Shown here: one piece after another, positions 28,312 through 37,257 of the stretch | How the letters are laid out: each line of letters starts with the position of its first letter | Position numbering within the stretch: the first letter of the stretch is position 1 | Assembly (NCBI GenBank): GCA_963807085.1 | Contig: CAWEBB010000017.1 | Span: forward strand, 1-64,000 | Reading direction: 5' to 3' | DNA from: JACKII01 sp963807085 | GTDB taxonomy: Bacteria; Pseudomonadota; Alphaproteobacteria; Bin95 | DNA: 64,000 bases | Made by a program: the position numbers and the translations under genes | Notes under the pieces: model-generated | Told to the model about the DNA's origin: nothing | The model's input: only the letters and a program-made list of their open reading frames with translations | The model's database searches: none

Positions 28312-28591
28312 CGGCTTTCTCCAGCCAGTGATCGTAGATATCGGCGACAATACTATCCTGCGCCGGGCCGTCATAGCTCGCCCACACCTCCGCCGCCGAA
28401 AATTTCACCTCATAGAGCGTGCGCGACTCGCCCTTATGGTAGTAGGCGATTTGTTCCGGGTTCGGATAGTCGCCGAAAACCGAAAGCACCTGCCCCCGCT
28501 TGCCGCGCAAATAGTGCGGCGTGCGGCAATGACCGGTTGGCGTGTCAGTGCGGACGACGATCCGGTCACCCGGTTGCAAAGAAGCGGACAC
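28304..28591 (-). CDS. Short nitrile hydratase beta-like subunit (SH3-like domain only)
   Basis: 95 residues, start ATG 28591. It matches only the C-terminal SH3-like half of a nitrile hydratase beta subunit: LQPGDRIVVRTDTPTGHCRTPHYLRGKRG, then LYEVKFSAAEVWAS. Full beta subunits are about 220 residues; in thiocyanate hydrolase the beta chain is split into two small subunits, and this resembles one of them. The upstream neighbour is a divergent lyase gene, so the N-terminal half is not present. The stop overlaps the alpha gene start by eight bases, indicating translational coupling and probably equal subunit amounts. Confidence 0.82.
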   Translation of the reverse strand: MSASLQPGDRIVVRTDTPTGHCRTPHYLRGKRGQVLSVFGDYPNPEQIAYYHKGESRTLYEVKFSAAEVWASYDGPAQDSIVADIYDHWLEKADG

Positions 28592-28687
28592 GGGCGGTTC
28601 TCCCCTGTTGGCAAGCGCGCGTTAACGCCTAGTGTAGATGCCACCAACTGTAAGTGACAAATCACCCGATGGAAAGGAACGCCCGTC

Positions 28688-29599
28688 ATGTCTGAAAGAG
28701 TGACAACGGCCATGCGCCGGCTGTTCAACGACCCGAAGCTGATCCAGATCCCCGGCGTCGTCGATGCGGCCTGGGCACGGGTGGTAGCGGCGGAAGGGTT
28801 TGACGCGGTCTATATGACCGGCGCGGGCACCAGCGCATCTCGCCTCGGCTGGCCGGATGTGGGCCTGCTCACCATGAGCGAGATGGTGGACAATGCCGGC
28901 CGTATCGCCGACGCCTGCATCGCGCCGGACGGGCGGCAGCTGCCCCTGATTGCCGACGCAGACACCGGCTACGGCGGTCCGCTGAACGTGCGCCGCACGA
29001 TCCAGTCCTACGAGCGCGCCGGCGTGGCGGGCGTACACATCGAGGACCAGTCATGGCCAAAGCGTTGCGGCCACTTAGCCGGTAAGGCCGTGATTCCGGC
29101 TGAAGATATGTGCATGCACATCAAGGCCGCCTGCGACGCCCGGCGCGACGACGACTTTGTCATCATCGCCCGCACTGATGCGATTGCGGTTGAGGGCTTT
29201 CAGGCGGGTCTCGACCGCGCCGCTGCCTATGCCGAAGCCGGCGCGGACGTGCTGTTTGTGGAGGCCATGACCTCCGAAGATCAGTTGCGCACGGCCTGTA
29301 CCAATCTGGACAAGCCCCTGCTCTACAACATGGCGTCCAGCGGCAAGACCCCGTTTCTGTCGGTCCAGGAGATGCAGGATTTGGGCTTTTCGGCCTGCAT
29401 CTACCCAAATTTCGTAATGCTTGCCGCAATCCCGGTAGTGCAGGAAATGCTGCGCAAATTGAAGGAAACCGGCGAGGTTAGGTCAGTGATCGACCAACTC
29501 GCCAGTTTCCAGCAGTTCTTTGACCTTCTCGGCATGGACCAGGTGAAGGAACTCGAAGAACGCTATGTCACCGACAAAAGCCGCCGAGCGGGCTATTGA
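28688..29599 (+). CDS. Isocitrate lyase/PEP mutase superfamily lyase
   Basis: 303 residues with an AAGGAACG ribosome site before ATG 28688. Features are PGVVDAAWARVVAAEGFDAVYMTGAG at the N-terminus, the Mg-binding DADTGYG near 95, and the catalytic loop with KRCGHLAGK near 125 (the lyase-type Cys). HIEDQ and ARTDA near 160 are also present. The Cys-containing loop points to a C-C lyase such as methylisocitrate lyase, 2,3-dimethylmalate lyase or oxaloacetate decarboxylase, not PEP mutase. No prp genes are nearby, so prpB is not assigned. It is divergent from the nitrile hydratase-like operon with a 96-base gap that must hold both promoters. Confidence 0.85.
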   Translation: MSERVTTAMRRLFNDPKLIQIPGVVDAAWARVVAAEGFDAVYMTGAGTSASRLGWPDVGLLTMSEMVDNAGRIADACIAPDGRQLPLIADADTGYGGPLNVRRTIQSYERAGVAGVHIEDQSWPKRCGHLAGKAVIPAEDMCMHIKAACDARRDDDFVIIARTDAIAVEGFQAGLDRAAAYAEAGADVLFVEAMTSEDQLRTACTNLDKPLLYNMASSGKTPFLSVQEMQDLGFSACIYPNFVMLAAIPVVQEMLRKLKETGEVRSVIDQLASFQQFFDLLGMDQVKELEERYVTDKSRRAGY

Positions 29600-29616
29600 C
29601 GGCTCCCGCGGCTCGG

Positions 29617-29763
29617 TCAGAGCTTTTTCTGAACGTTTTCGGAGCCTTTTTGGACGGCTTTGCCGCCGGCTTCGATATCCTCGCCGGCGCCCGCGACCGT
29701 ATTGCAGGCTGCCAGCAGGCCAACCCCCAGGAGTAAAATTAGGACTTTCGCCGCATTTCGCAT
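29617..29763 (-). CDS. Entericidin A/B family lipoprotein
   Basis: 48 residues. A short charged N-terminus and a hydrophobic signal end in the lipobox LLAAC (Cys20), followed by the family segment NTVAGAGEDIEAGGKAV and QKGSENVQ. Entericidins are small membrane lipoproteins first described as a bacteriolytic toxin/antidote pair induced in stationary phase; single copies like this are very common in Alphaproteobacteria and their role is unclear. The gene is convergent with the lyase at 28688. Confidence 0.85.
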   Translation of the reverse strand: MRNAAKVLILLLGVGLLAACNTVAGAGEDIEAGGKAVQKGSENVQKKL

Positions 29764-29922
29764 GAAACTTCTCGCTTTCCTCTTGATTGCACTTCCGAAT
29801 AGTGGCGCGGCAGCGAGAGGTTCACCGCTACCCGAACCCGCCATGTACGCGCAGTGAGGTAAACCTTGATGCGCTGGATATCTAGCCTTTTTTGCATAAC
29901 TGCCTGAAATAAGAGAGATACA

Positions 29923-30951
29923 ATGAGCAAACCCTTCCAGATCGGCGTCATGCAGCGCGGCGTCTTTGAATGGAATGACGACATGGTCGCCCGCTTCGAC
30001 GAACTGATGGAGCAGGCACGCGTACTGAACGCGCTCGGCTACGACTCGCTCACGACCGGCAGCCACTTCGCCACCTGCCCGCATCGCGAGTTTACCCAGA
30101 TCCCCTATCTCAGCCGTGTCATGGCCGAATGCCCGGACCTGCGCCTGAACGCCGGCATCGTGCTGCTGGCCCTGCATCAGCCATTGGAGGTCGCCGAGTA
30201 CTTCGCCACCATGGACGTGATGAGCAAGGGCAAGATGATCTTCGGTTGCGCGCTCGGCTACCGCCCGGTGGAGTTCAACGGCTTTGGCGTGCCGGAGGGC
30301 AAGGGCCTTGCCCGCTTCCTTGAGAATCTGGAGGCGGTGAAGCGGCTTTGGACCGAGGCCAGCGTCACCATGAAGGGCTCGCACTTCTCGCTGGAAGACG
30401 CCAGCATTTCCATGCCGTTCGTCCAGAAACCGCACCCGCCAATCTGGATGGGCGCGAACGTAGACGCCGCCGTAAAACGCGCGGCACGGCTCGCCGACTG
30501 CTGGTATCTGAACCCGCACCAAAAGCTCGGGACGCTGAAGCGTCAGATGGACCTCTACCAAGAGGAACTGGGCCGGCTCGGCAAGCCCTTCCCTGCCGAA
30601 TTGCCGATCCGGCGCGAGGTATTCTGTGCGCCGACCCACGACGAAGCCGTGCGCATTGCCGGACCCTACATGAAGGCCATGTATGATGCCTATGTTGACT
30701 GGGGGCAGGATAAGAAAATGGCGGCGGACGACAACGACATCTCCATGGCTTATGACGAGCTTGCCCGCGACCGTTTCATCGTCGGCGACCCGGACGAGGT
30801 CGCCGAGGAAATGCTGCGGTACCATGCGGAGCTGGGCGTGAACCACATCATTATGAGCTGCCAGGGCGTCGGCATGCCCCAGACCCAGGTGCTGGAGACC
30901 TTTGACCTGTTGGCGAAGGAGGTGTTTCCGAAGGTGCGGGCGGCGCTTTAG
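29923..30951 (+). CDS. LLM-class flavin-dependent oxidoreductase
   Basis: 342 residues, preceded by AAGAGAGAT eight bases before ATG 29923. It has the bacterial-luciferase-like TIM barrel: RFDELMEQARVLNALGYDSLTTGSHF near 25, LRLNAGIVLLALHQPLEVAEYFATMDVMSKGKMIFGCALGYRP, and KPHPPIWMGANVDAAVKRAARLADCW near 170. The VEFNGFGV element after GYRP is typical of FMN or F420 LLM enzymes. These monooxygenases or dehydrogenases act on diverse small molecules in the cytoplasm. It stands alone between entericidin and a convergent, distantly related LLM gene. Substrate and cofactor (FMNH2 or F420H2) cannot be read from the sequence. Confidence 0.86.
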   Translation: MSKPFQIGVMQRGVFEWNDDMVARFDELMEQARVLNALGYDSLTTGSHFATCPHREFTQIPYLSRVMAECPDLRLNAGIVLLALHQPLEVAEYFATMDVMSKGKMIFGCALGYRPVEFNGFGVPEGKGLARFLENLEAVKRLWTEASVTMKGSHFSLEDASISMPFVQKPHPPIWMGANVDAAVKRAARLADCWYLNPHQKLGTLKRQMDLYQEELGRLGKPFPAELPIRREVFCAPTHDEAVRIAGPYMKAMYDAYVDWGQDKKMAADDNDISMAYDELARDRFIVGDPDEVAEEMLRYHAELGVNHIIMSCQGVGMPQTQVLETFDLLAKEVFPKVRAAL

Positions 30952-31065
30952 ACTTGGTCGTTGCCGGGCTTAACACTCCGTTATTTCCGGGCCCGACCCC
31001 ACCCTCCATCCGCGCGAAGCTCTGATCCGAATCCAGGTTGTAAACCGCAGCAGGGGAACGAAGGG

Positions 31066-32112
31066 TCAGGCCGCCTGCGCCAGTCCGTTCGCAATATCCA
31101 TCACCTGCTCCAAGGTTTTGATGCGTTCCGCATTAGAGGCGTTGTCGTCAGTGCGGATGCTGATGCTGTTCACGCCGACCGATTGGTATTTCTCGAACCG
31201 CTCGCGCACCATGTCGGGGGTGCCAACCGCCTGGAACTCGGTGATCATCGCGTCCGGCACGCGGGCGGCCGCCTCCTCGCGCTTACCTTCTTTCCAGAGC
31301 GCCTGGATCGCCAGCGCGTCATCTTGGTAGCCGGCCCGCTGGAACGCCTCGTTATAGAAATTGGTCTGCTTGGAGCCCATGGCGCCCATCTGAAAGGCGA
31401 CGCCCATGCGCTTCTTCTCGATGATCGCCTCGACATTCTCGTTGATGGAAACGCTCACCGTCGCCGTGATGTCGATATCGGCAAGCGAGCGCCCTGCCTT
31501 CTTCGCTCCCTTGGCGATGAAGTCCAGATGCGCGCCCGGATGGTTCGGCGAGAAGCTGGTGCCGAGCCAGCCGTCGGCGGCTGCGCCGGTGTACTCCAAC
31601 GCCTTCGGCCCGAGCGTTGCCAGATAGATTGGGATCGGACAGGGCGGGAACTCCAGGCGGATGGCCTTGCCCTCCCCGCCCGGCCGCGGCAGTTGGAAGA
31701 CCTCGCCGTCGTACTGGATCTTCTCGGCACGGAAGGCCATTCGGCAGATATCGACCGTCTCGCGCAGGCGCGTCAGCGGTTTGGCGAACGAGACGCCCTG
31801 CAAGCCCTCCACCACCTGCGGACCGCTGACGCCGAGTCCCAACCGGAACCGCCCGCCGGACAGGTCCCAGAGCGACAGCGCTGTCATGGCGGTCATCGAT
31901 GGCGCGCGCGCACTGATCTGCATGATCGCGGTGCCGATGTGAATGCGCTCGGTCTTAGCGGCCATGAACGCCAGGCTCGTGGCGGCGTCCTGGGCCCAGG
32001 CTTCCGCCGACCAGACGCAATCGACGCCCAACCGATCCGCCGCCTGCACATACTCGACCGCGCCGGTGATGTCACGCGAGGAATGGCTGCCGATGCCGAT
32101 GGAGATTTTCAT
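31066..32112 (-). CDS. LLM-class (F420- or FMN-dependent) oxidoreductase
   Basis: 348 residues. N-terminal KISIGIGSHSSRDITGAVEYVQAADRLGVDCVWSAEAW, LWDLSGGRFRLGLGVSGPQVVEGL near 90, and PIYLATLGPKALEYTGAAADGW near 175 are the barrel elements of the F420-binding LLM subgroup. The SGGRFRLGLGVSGPQ loop is the cofactor-phosphate region. It lies 22 bases downstream of the acyl-CoA dehydrogenase stop, in the same direction, so the two likely form an operon. The convergent gap with the other LLM gene (30952-31065) holds no recognisable terminator. Confidence 0.86.
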   Translation of the reverse strand: MKISIGIGSHSSRDITGAVEYVQAADRLGVDCVWSAEAWAQDAATSLAFMAAKTERIHIGTAIMQISARAPSMTAMTALSLWDLSGGRFRLGLGVSGPQVVEGLQGVSFAKPLTRLRETVDICRMAFRAEKIQYDGEVFQLPRPGGEGKAIRLEFPPCPIPIYLATLGPKALEYTGAAADGWLGTSFSPNHPGAHLDFIAKGAKKAGRSLADIDITATVSVSINENVEAIIEKKRMGVAFQMGAMGSKQTNFYNEAFQRAGYQDDALAIQALWKEGKREEAAARVPDAMITEFQAVGTPDMVRERFEKYQSVGVNSISIRTDDNASNAERIKTLEQVMDIANGLAQAA

Positions 32113-32134
32113 GGGTGTTTCCTTGGGGTGATTT

Positions 32135-33880
32135 TCAACCGCTCGCCGCCAGCGCCTGGTCGGCCAGGGCCCCTGCCCGGCCGAGGTCGTCGGTGCCCAA
32201 CGGATCTTGGCGAGCTAGGCGCATGTCCTCCACCAGTTGCGCCAGCGCAACGCGATTGGTGGTCTTGCCGACCGCCTCTGCCGTCGCACCCTCCCAGGCC
32301 ATCAGGGCGGCGCTAGTTGCATGGTACAGTGCGGCCGAAGCCTTGCGGCAGAGATGCTCGCTCTCCGGCTCACGGGCGATGCGCTCTGCGAAGTCGACCG
32401 CCTTGTCCATGAGCGACTGGTAGCGGCCACGCACCTGCGCGGGCACGTCTTGCAGCTTCTCGCGGATGCCTTCCTGCAACTCGCGGTGGGCCTCTTCCTT
32501 GGCGACGGCGCGCGTGATGATGTCCAGTGCGTTGATGTTGCTGGTGCCCTCCCACAGCACGCCGATATGCGCATCGCGCACCAGCCGCGGGTTCACCCAG
32601 TCCTCGATATAGCCGTTGCCGCCGCGGGTCTCCATGGAGGCCCCGGCCACGCCGACATTGTCGCGCGCGCTCTGGTATTTCAGCAGCGGCGTCATGATGC
32701 GAAGCTGTTTGGCGGCACGCGCGTCACCCGCCTGCCCCCGGTCCATCATGTGGGCGGTGTAGGCGAACATGCTGACGGCCTGGGCGGTTGGCAGCAGCAC
32801 GTCCAGCAACTGGCGGCGCAGCAGCGGGAATTCCATCAGGGCCTTGCCAAAGGCGCGGCGGTTGCCGGCGACCGCCTTGGCCTCGTTCCAGCAGCGCTGC
32901 ATCATGGCGGCGGCGCGCACGCCATGGCTGAGGCGCGAGAGGTTGACCTGGTCCATCATCTGCTTCAGGCCGCGGGTTTCGTCGCCGAGCAGATGGGCGA
33001 GCGCGCCGTTAAAGATGATCTCACCCGACGCCATGGATTTGGTGCCCATCTTGTCCTTCAGGCGGGCAATGCGGTAGCGGTTCCGCCTGCCGTCCGGACA
33101 GATGCGCGGCATGGCGAACAGGGCCAGGCCTCTGGTGCCGCCGGGCGCGCCGGCCGGCCGGGCCAGCAGCAGCGCCACGTCACCGTCGGTATGGCTACAG
33201 AACCATTTCTCGCCATAAAGCCGCCACTCTCCGCCATCGTTCACGGCGGTCAATTCGATTTGGCCGACGTCCGAGCCGCCGGACTTCTCCGTCATGAACT
33301 GCGCGCCGGAGAGGAATTGCGCCGGGTCTTGGCTCGTCATGCGGTCGAAATAGAGCGCGTGCGCTTTCGGGTCGGCATAGCGGTTGATCAGGAACGCGGA
33401 GGTGTCGGTCGCCGAGATCGGGCACATGAGGCCAAATTCCGCCTGCACGAACAGGTACTGGAAGGCATATTTGGTGATGTAGCTCAGCTTGTGCGGCCAG
33501 CCCATCACGCCGCCGCGGTTGGTCATCGCCTGGAAGCCGAAATCGAAGAAGGCGATCTTCTCCATTTCTTTGTAGCTGCCATGATACTCTAACCAGTCCT
33601 CGTCCCGGCCGTAGCGGTCGCGGGCATGCAGCACGGGCGGATGCCGTTCCGCTTGCCGGGCGAGCGCGTCCAGCTCGTTGCCGGCGAGTTGGCCGAGACG
33701 CCGCATGTGCGGGGCGAAATGCGCACGCTCCTCCGGCCTCATGTAGAGGTCGAGAATGTGCTGCAGGGCCGGGTCGATGTCGTAGAAATTCTGGCCGCTC
33801 GCGTCCGGCGCGATATAGTCGGCCGGATCGTGCGAGGCATGCTCGCAATAGGGCACCCAGGCAGGCGACATCAAATTCAT
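32135..33880 (-). CDS. Acyl-CoA dehydrogenase, AidB-like
   Basis: 581 residues, the long AidB/ACAD-C type. The FAD/acyl-CoA regions are visible: FLSGAQFMTEKSGGSDVG near 190 (the TEP.AGSD-like motif), LYGEKWFCSHTDGD, and the catalytic-Glu block VLWEGTSNINALDIITRA near 440. The MASGEIIFNGA segment and LSHGVRAAAMMQRCWNEA follow family order. It would oxidise an acyl-CoA in the cytoplasm and pass electrons to ETF. It is upstream of the LLM gene and probably co-transcribed. The start ATG at 33880 is chosen over the in-frame ATG at 33871. The arylsulfotransferase-like gene upstream ends about 50 bases away. Confidence 0.9.
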   Translation of the reverse strand: MNLMSPAWVPYCEHASHDPADYIAPDASGQNFYDIDPALQHILDLYMRPEERAHFAPHMRRLGQLAGNELDALARQAERHPPVLHARDRYGRDEDWLEYHGSYKEMEKIAFFDFGFQAMTNRGGVMGWPHKLSYITKYAFQYLFVQAEFGLMCPISATDTSAFLINRYADPKAHALYFDRMTSQDPAQFLSGAQFMTEKSGGSDVGQIELTAVNDGGEWRLYGEKWFCSHTDGDVALLLARPAGAPGGTRGLALFAMPRICPDGRRNRYRIARLKDKMGTKSMASGEIIFNGALAHLLGDETRGLKQMMDQVNLSRLSHGVRAAAMMQRCWNEAKAVAGNRRAFGKALMEFPLLRRQLLDVLLPTAQAVSMFAYTAHMMDRGQAGDARAAKQLRIMTPLLKYQSARDNVGVAGASMETRGGNGYIEDWVNPRLVRDAHIGVLWEGTSNINALDIITRAVAKEEAHRELQEGIREKLQDVPAQVRGRYQSLMDKAVDFAERIAREPESEHLCRKASAALYHATSAALMAWEGATAEAVGKTTNRVALAQLVEDMRLARQDPLGTDDLGRAGALADQALAASG

Positions 33881-33931
33881 TGCGCATCTTCTCGCATATG
33901 AGGACCGACGAACGACTTGCCGCCCATGAAC

Positions 33932-35237
33932 CTATTCCGGACACGCCTTTTTGGCAAAGTCCCCATAGCTTTCAGGATATTTGGTCGCCTTCATCACCCA
34001 GCCGACGCGGGTTTCATCCCAGCCGTTGATGAAGGACCACACGACCTCGCCTTCCGGTGTAACCTCGAAGGCACGCCCCGCGTCGGTTTCGGTGATCAAG
34101 ATATTGCCGTTTGGCAATACCTGGTGCTTGCCGCGGTAGGGCGTGTAAAAGGTGTTGCGTTCGTCAGAGGCATAAAGCACGCGGTGAGACTTGTCGGCCG
34201 GATTGACGGTGATAATTCGGCTGCCGCCACGATGGCCTTTGAAGCCATTTGCCTCGGTCGCGTCGCCACCCGGGCGGTTATCGAACACCGTGATGGTTCC
34301 ATCGGCCTGGAAGTCCGGGTCATGCTGACCAATCGTCGGACCCATTAGCCACCATTTAATTGTCTTGGTCTTCCGGTCCAACACCCAAAGCTGGTTAAAG
34401 TGGCGGGACGAGAGAAGAATGTCTCCGGCCTCGAACATGGGGAAGGCGTCTGCCATACCGGCGCTCAGCACTTCCGCGTCGTTCAGGTGCATCACGTCGT
34501 CCAGCATGATAGAATTGGCGGTCGCCAGCCCGACCAGATCAGAGTTCACCAAGGCGTCGACCAGATCGATCTGCTCCAGCTTCTCGCCCGTCGCGGCGTC
34601 AAAGCGTGCAAGCGCGTCGAAATTGAACGACTGGGCGGCAATCTCGTCGTTGTGGTAGCGGTCGTGAAAGACGTAGGTCGGCGTCCAAAGATCGCCATTG
34701 TCATCCACGCTGATGGAATGGTGAGTCTCTAAACCGGTTTCGCCAGACAATATCGCCACAGGCAGATACACGCACAATGCCGCGCCCATCCAAGTTCGCG
34801 ACAAAATCCCCATTGTCGAACAAGATGTCGCCGTGGATCAGGGCGTCATAGGGATACGTCATCACATCCGCCGCTATGGCGAAGAAATTAACTGGCCATT
34901 CATAAATTAGGGTGCCGTCCGCCCCATATAGGCGGGCGCCAAGTTTCTGGCCAAACAGGCCCGTCACGAAGGTAACGCCCGGCTGCACCTTCGAGGGTGC
35001 CGGCACTTCAATGCCGTCCCTGCCGAAACGGTTCGGCAGCAAATGCTGGGTGGGGACATCGCTGAAATAGGCGCCGGCGTTTCGTTTCAGGTCTCTGGCG
35101 GCATCGACTGTCACCCCCACCAGTTTTGCCGGTCCCAAGTGGTAATAGCCGAGCGCCAGACCGGCAACGAACAATAGCGCTAACGCTGAGGCAATGCTGA
35201 TGCCCATAAAGAAGTTTTGACCGATCCAGCGGAGCAT
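33932..35237 (-). pseudogene. Arylsulfotransferase-like membrane-anchored protein, one frameshift
   Basis: Two frames join to about 435 residues. The first (from ATG 35237) has an N-terminal membrane anchor at about residues 8-30, then GVTFVTGLFGQKLGARLYGADGTLIYEWPV and GDFVANLDGRGIVRVSACGDIVW. The second continues with THHSISVDDNGDLWTPTY, the SSRHFNQLWVLDRKT, GPTIGQHDPDFQADGTITVFDNRPGG and GKHQVLPNGNILITETDAGRAFEVT blocks of the arylsulfotransferase beta-propeller. The frame changes near 34,740. The propeller His residues used in sulfuryl transfer appear retained (SSRHFN, GQHDPDF). The domain should face the periplasm. It is the last gene of a four-gene set with a cytosolic-type sulfotransferase, suggesting sulfated-metabolite chemistry. 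Confidence 0.72.
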
Positions 35238-35274
35238 CCGGCGGGCGTCCTTTGTCTTTGGTGTGGAGAGTGCG

Positions 35275-36351
35275 CTACGATGTAGCCATCAGTTCTCGAT
35301 ATAACGTTTCTGCCTCTGCTCGAAGCCGTGGGTCGTGCTGGGGATAGTCACGTGGGCGGGCCGCTTCGGGTTTGAAGAACGCGGCGACGCTGGCTTTTCG
35401 GTCGGGCGCATCGATGCCCAATGCTGCGAACAGACGCTCCGTCGTTTCCAAGCCGTGATTGCTGATCGCTTCGTGGGAGACGACAATCAGCCGCTCGCGC
35501 CTGGAAATCAAATACTTGAACCCGACGAGCCAATAGACGAGCCAATAGTCAAGGCTCTCCGCGCTCAAGCCCGCCTGCCGCTCCGCCAGGCCCGGGAACT
35601 GGATAGGCCGGTGTAGGTCACCGAATTCCAGATGCCCGATATCGCGCATATACCGCTTCGTGAACGCATCTTCCTTGTGCTGCTGCAGGAAGTTCTGATG
35701 CTGCCGCAACAGCGAGGCGGCGTGGGCCATGGGCGCGCGCACCGGCACCACGATGCCGGCGTCCGGAAACATGGCCGGAATCAGATCGAGGCGCGCAATA
35801 TTGGCATTGTTTTTGGAGATATAACGCCCGCCCGAGGCGCCAGCCGGGCTGCGCAACGCCACGATCTTGGCCATGTGCTTGCGGAAAAACACCGTCGCCT
35901 CGTCGTTCAGATCCTCTTCGGTCCAAAGCGCGATGCCTGTCGTGCTGAACTTTTCCGGCCAGAACGCCCTCCACAGGATTTCTTCGAAGGCCTCCGGGCT
36001 GTCATAGCCGACCTCAATGCCGTCACCGTGGGCGCGCTCTCTCATGGCGCTGCCCTTTTGGAACCTGCCACTCAGCTTCGACCAAAGGATGGGCGCCATG
36101 ACAAAGGGCATGTCGCGGTAGGTGTGGCTTGCCAGTTGGGGCAAGCTCGCGAGCGCCGTCAGCAGAATTGTGGTGCCCGCACGCGGCAGCGACGTTATAA
36201 AAATGGGCCGGGCGGCACTGCTCTGCGCGCCGCTTTTCGCGAACAGGGAGTCGTCCAGGTCGCCCACGACTTTCTGCACAACAGAGCCGGAAAAGGCGAG
36301 CCTGTGCAGAAACCGGTCCAGCCCCGAATAGTCGCTTACCTGGCCCGCCAT
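35275..36351 (-). CDS. PAPS-dependent sulfotransferase family protein
   Basis: 358 residues from the ATG at 36351 (MAGQVSDYSG). The 5'-phosphosulfate loop is FITSLPRAGTTIL at residues 51-63. The 3'-phosphate-binding segment is seen as KNNANIARLDLIPAMFPDAGIVVPVRAPMAHAASLLRQH near 190-230, where the Arg after VPV and the Ser in AASLL are the usual ligands. It would transfer sulfate from PAPS to an unknown acceptor. Its start overlaps the end of the upstream membrane gene by 16 bases, and the arylsulfotransferase-like gene follows after 37 bases, so they form one operon. Confidence 0.85.
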   Translation of the reverse strand: MAGQVSDYSGLDRFLHRLAFSGSVVQKVVGDLDDSLFAKSGAQSSAARPIFITSLPRAGTTILLTALASLPQLASHTYRDMPFVMAPILWSKLSGRFQKGSAMRERAHGDGIEVGYDSPEAFEEILWRAFWPEKFSTTGIALWTEEDLNDEATVFFRKHMAKIVALRSPAGASGGRYISKNNANIARLDLIPAMFPDAGIVVPVRAPMAHAASLLRQHQNFLQQHKEDAFTKRYMRDIGHLEFGDLHRPIQFPGLAERQAGLSAESLDYWLVYWLVGFKYLISRRERLIVVSHEAISNHGLETTERLFAALGIDAPDRKASVAAFFKPEAARPRDYPQHDPRLRAEAETLYRELMATS

Positions 36352-36722
36352 AGCCACCGCCCCACCACATATCCCGCAATCATAATCACCGAGACGATGA
36401 TGATCACGTCCCAACGAGACATAAAGTCGATCACCGTCTCCGATCCAGCCAGCCCTGCGGCATCGGCGCCGTAAATCGGGATCGCCGCGGCCACAAGGGC
36501 GAGCAAACTTCGGGCGGTGATGGAAACCACGCTGCCCAACAGCGCGATCGCCGCCTTCTGGACCTCTTTTTCCTTGATGTCATCGTCCAGTTCTTTGCTG
36601 GACATGACCGTGCCGGCATGTGAGGCGGTCGCCATGGCTTTCTGCGCGGCGGGAACGACGCCCGCTATCCAGAACACCACCACGAACACCAGGATCGATG
36701 CGACGGCAATCGCAACGATCAT
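36336..36722 (-). CDS. Hypothetical membrane protein of the sulfotransferase operon
   Basis: 128 residues with an N-terminal TM (about 1-22), an acidic/Lys-rich soluble stretch with SSKELDDDIKEKEVQK (about 41-56), a central hydrophobic pair (about 57-88), and a C-terminal TM (about 104-122) ending WLWRAR. The start overlaps the preceding gene by four bases (ATGA) and its end overlaps the sulfotransferase start by 16 bases, which implies tight translational coupling. I do not recognise a named family. A role as membrane anchor or partner for the sulfotransferase is inference from gene order. Confidence 0.65.
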   Translation of the reverse strand: MIVAIAVASILVFVVVFWIAGVVPAAQKAMATASHAGTVMSSKELDDDIKEKEVQKAAIALLGSVVSITARSLLALVAAAIPIYGADAAGLAGSETVIDFMSRWDVIIIVSVIMIAGYVVGRWLWRAR

Positions 36723-36994
36723 TGTTTGTGCGGCGTCGTATCGGTACCGTCGACCGTGTTAGCCTGCACCGGTTTGGCCTGCGCCGGTGCTTTTTTCTTC
36801 CGCAGCATCCGCTTTACGGGGTACCAAAGAAACCCGACGATCAACAGCACCACCGCGCCGATGACAGCGAAGAACGTGCCGATCGCGCTGATCCCCGCGC
36901 CAGGGCCGATATAAGCGAACGCTGGCGTGACCATAGTCATAACCAGGGTCGCCGACACTGCGGCTATCGTAGACATACCTATTTTTTCACGCAT
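36719..36994 (-). CDS. Small secreted/membrane protein with YIGPGAG motif
   Basis: 91 residues from the ATG at 36994, selected because GAGGAAAG lies just upstream and a clean signal peptide follows (MREKIGMSTIAAVS... ending PAFA). The mature N-terminus is YIGPGAGISAIGTFF, followed by one TM (about residues 38-58), a basic WYPVKRMLRKKK patch and a Pro/Ala-rich tail. Small proteins beginning AYIGPGAG are found near sulfotransferase or phosphatase genes, but have no known activity that I can name. It is the first gene of the operon running down to 33932. The 263 bases upstream to the ggt remnant (36995-37257) hold no gene; the promoter must be there. Confidence 0.7.
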   Translation of the reverse strand: MREKIGMSTIAAVSATLVMTMVTPAFAYIGPGAGISAIGTFFAVIGAVVLLIVGFLWYPVKRMLRKKKAPAQAKPVQANTVDGTDTTPHKQ

Positions 36995-37257
36995 CGCTTT
37001 CCTCGCTCCGACTTCAGTTTTTTTTACCATGCGCAGGTGAACAACGGGTAACGGAACACTCGGCTAATCTGCCCGACGCCTGTATGTGCAGTGATGTACA
37101 GTGGACCGGTTTTCCCGCAACCTCGCTAGAAGATCGACCTCTTTACTGTTCCAACCCAAGCTCTCGCCCGCACTGGAAAATATGGCGCGGGCGAAACCGT
37201 GTCAAACCTTTGGCAGATGATCGCGTCATTATTTCCTTGTCATCATATTCCTTGTCG

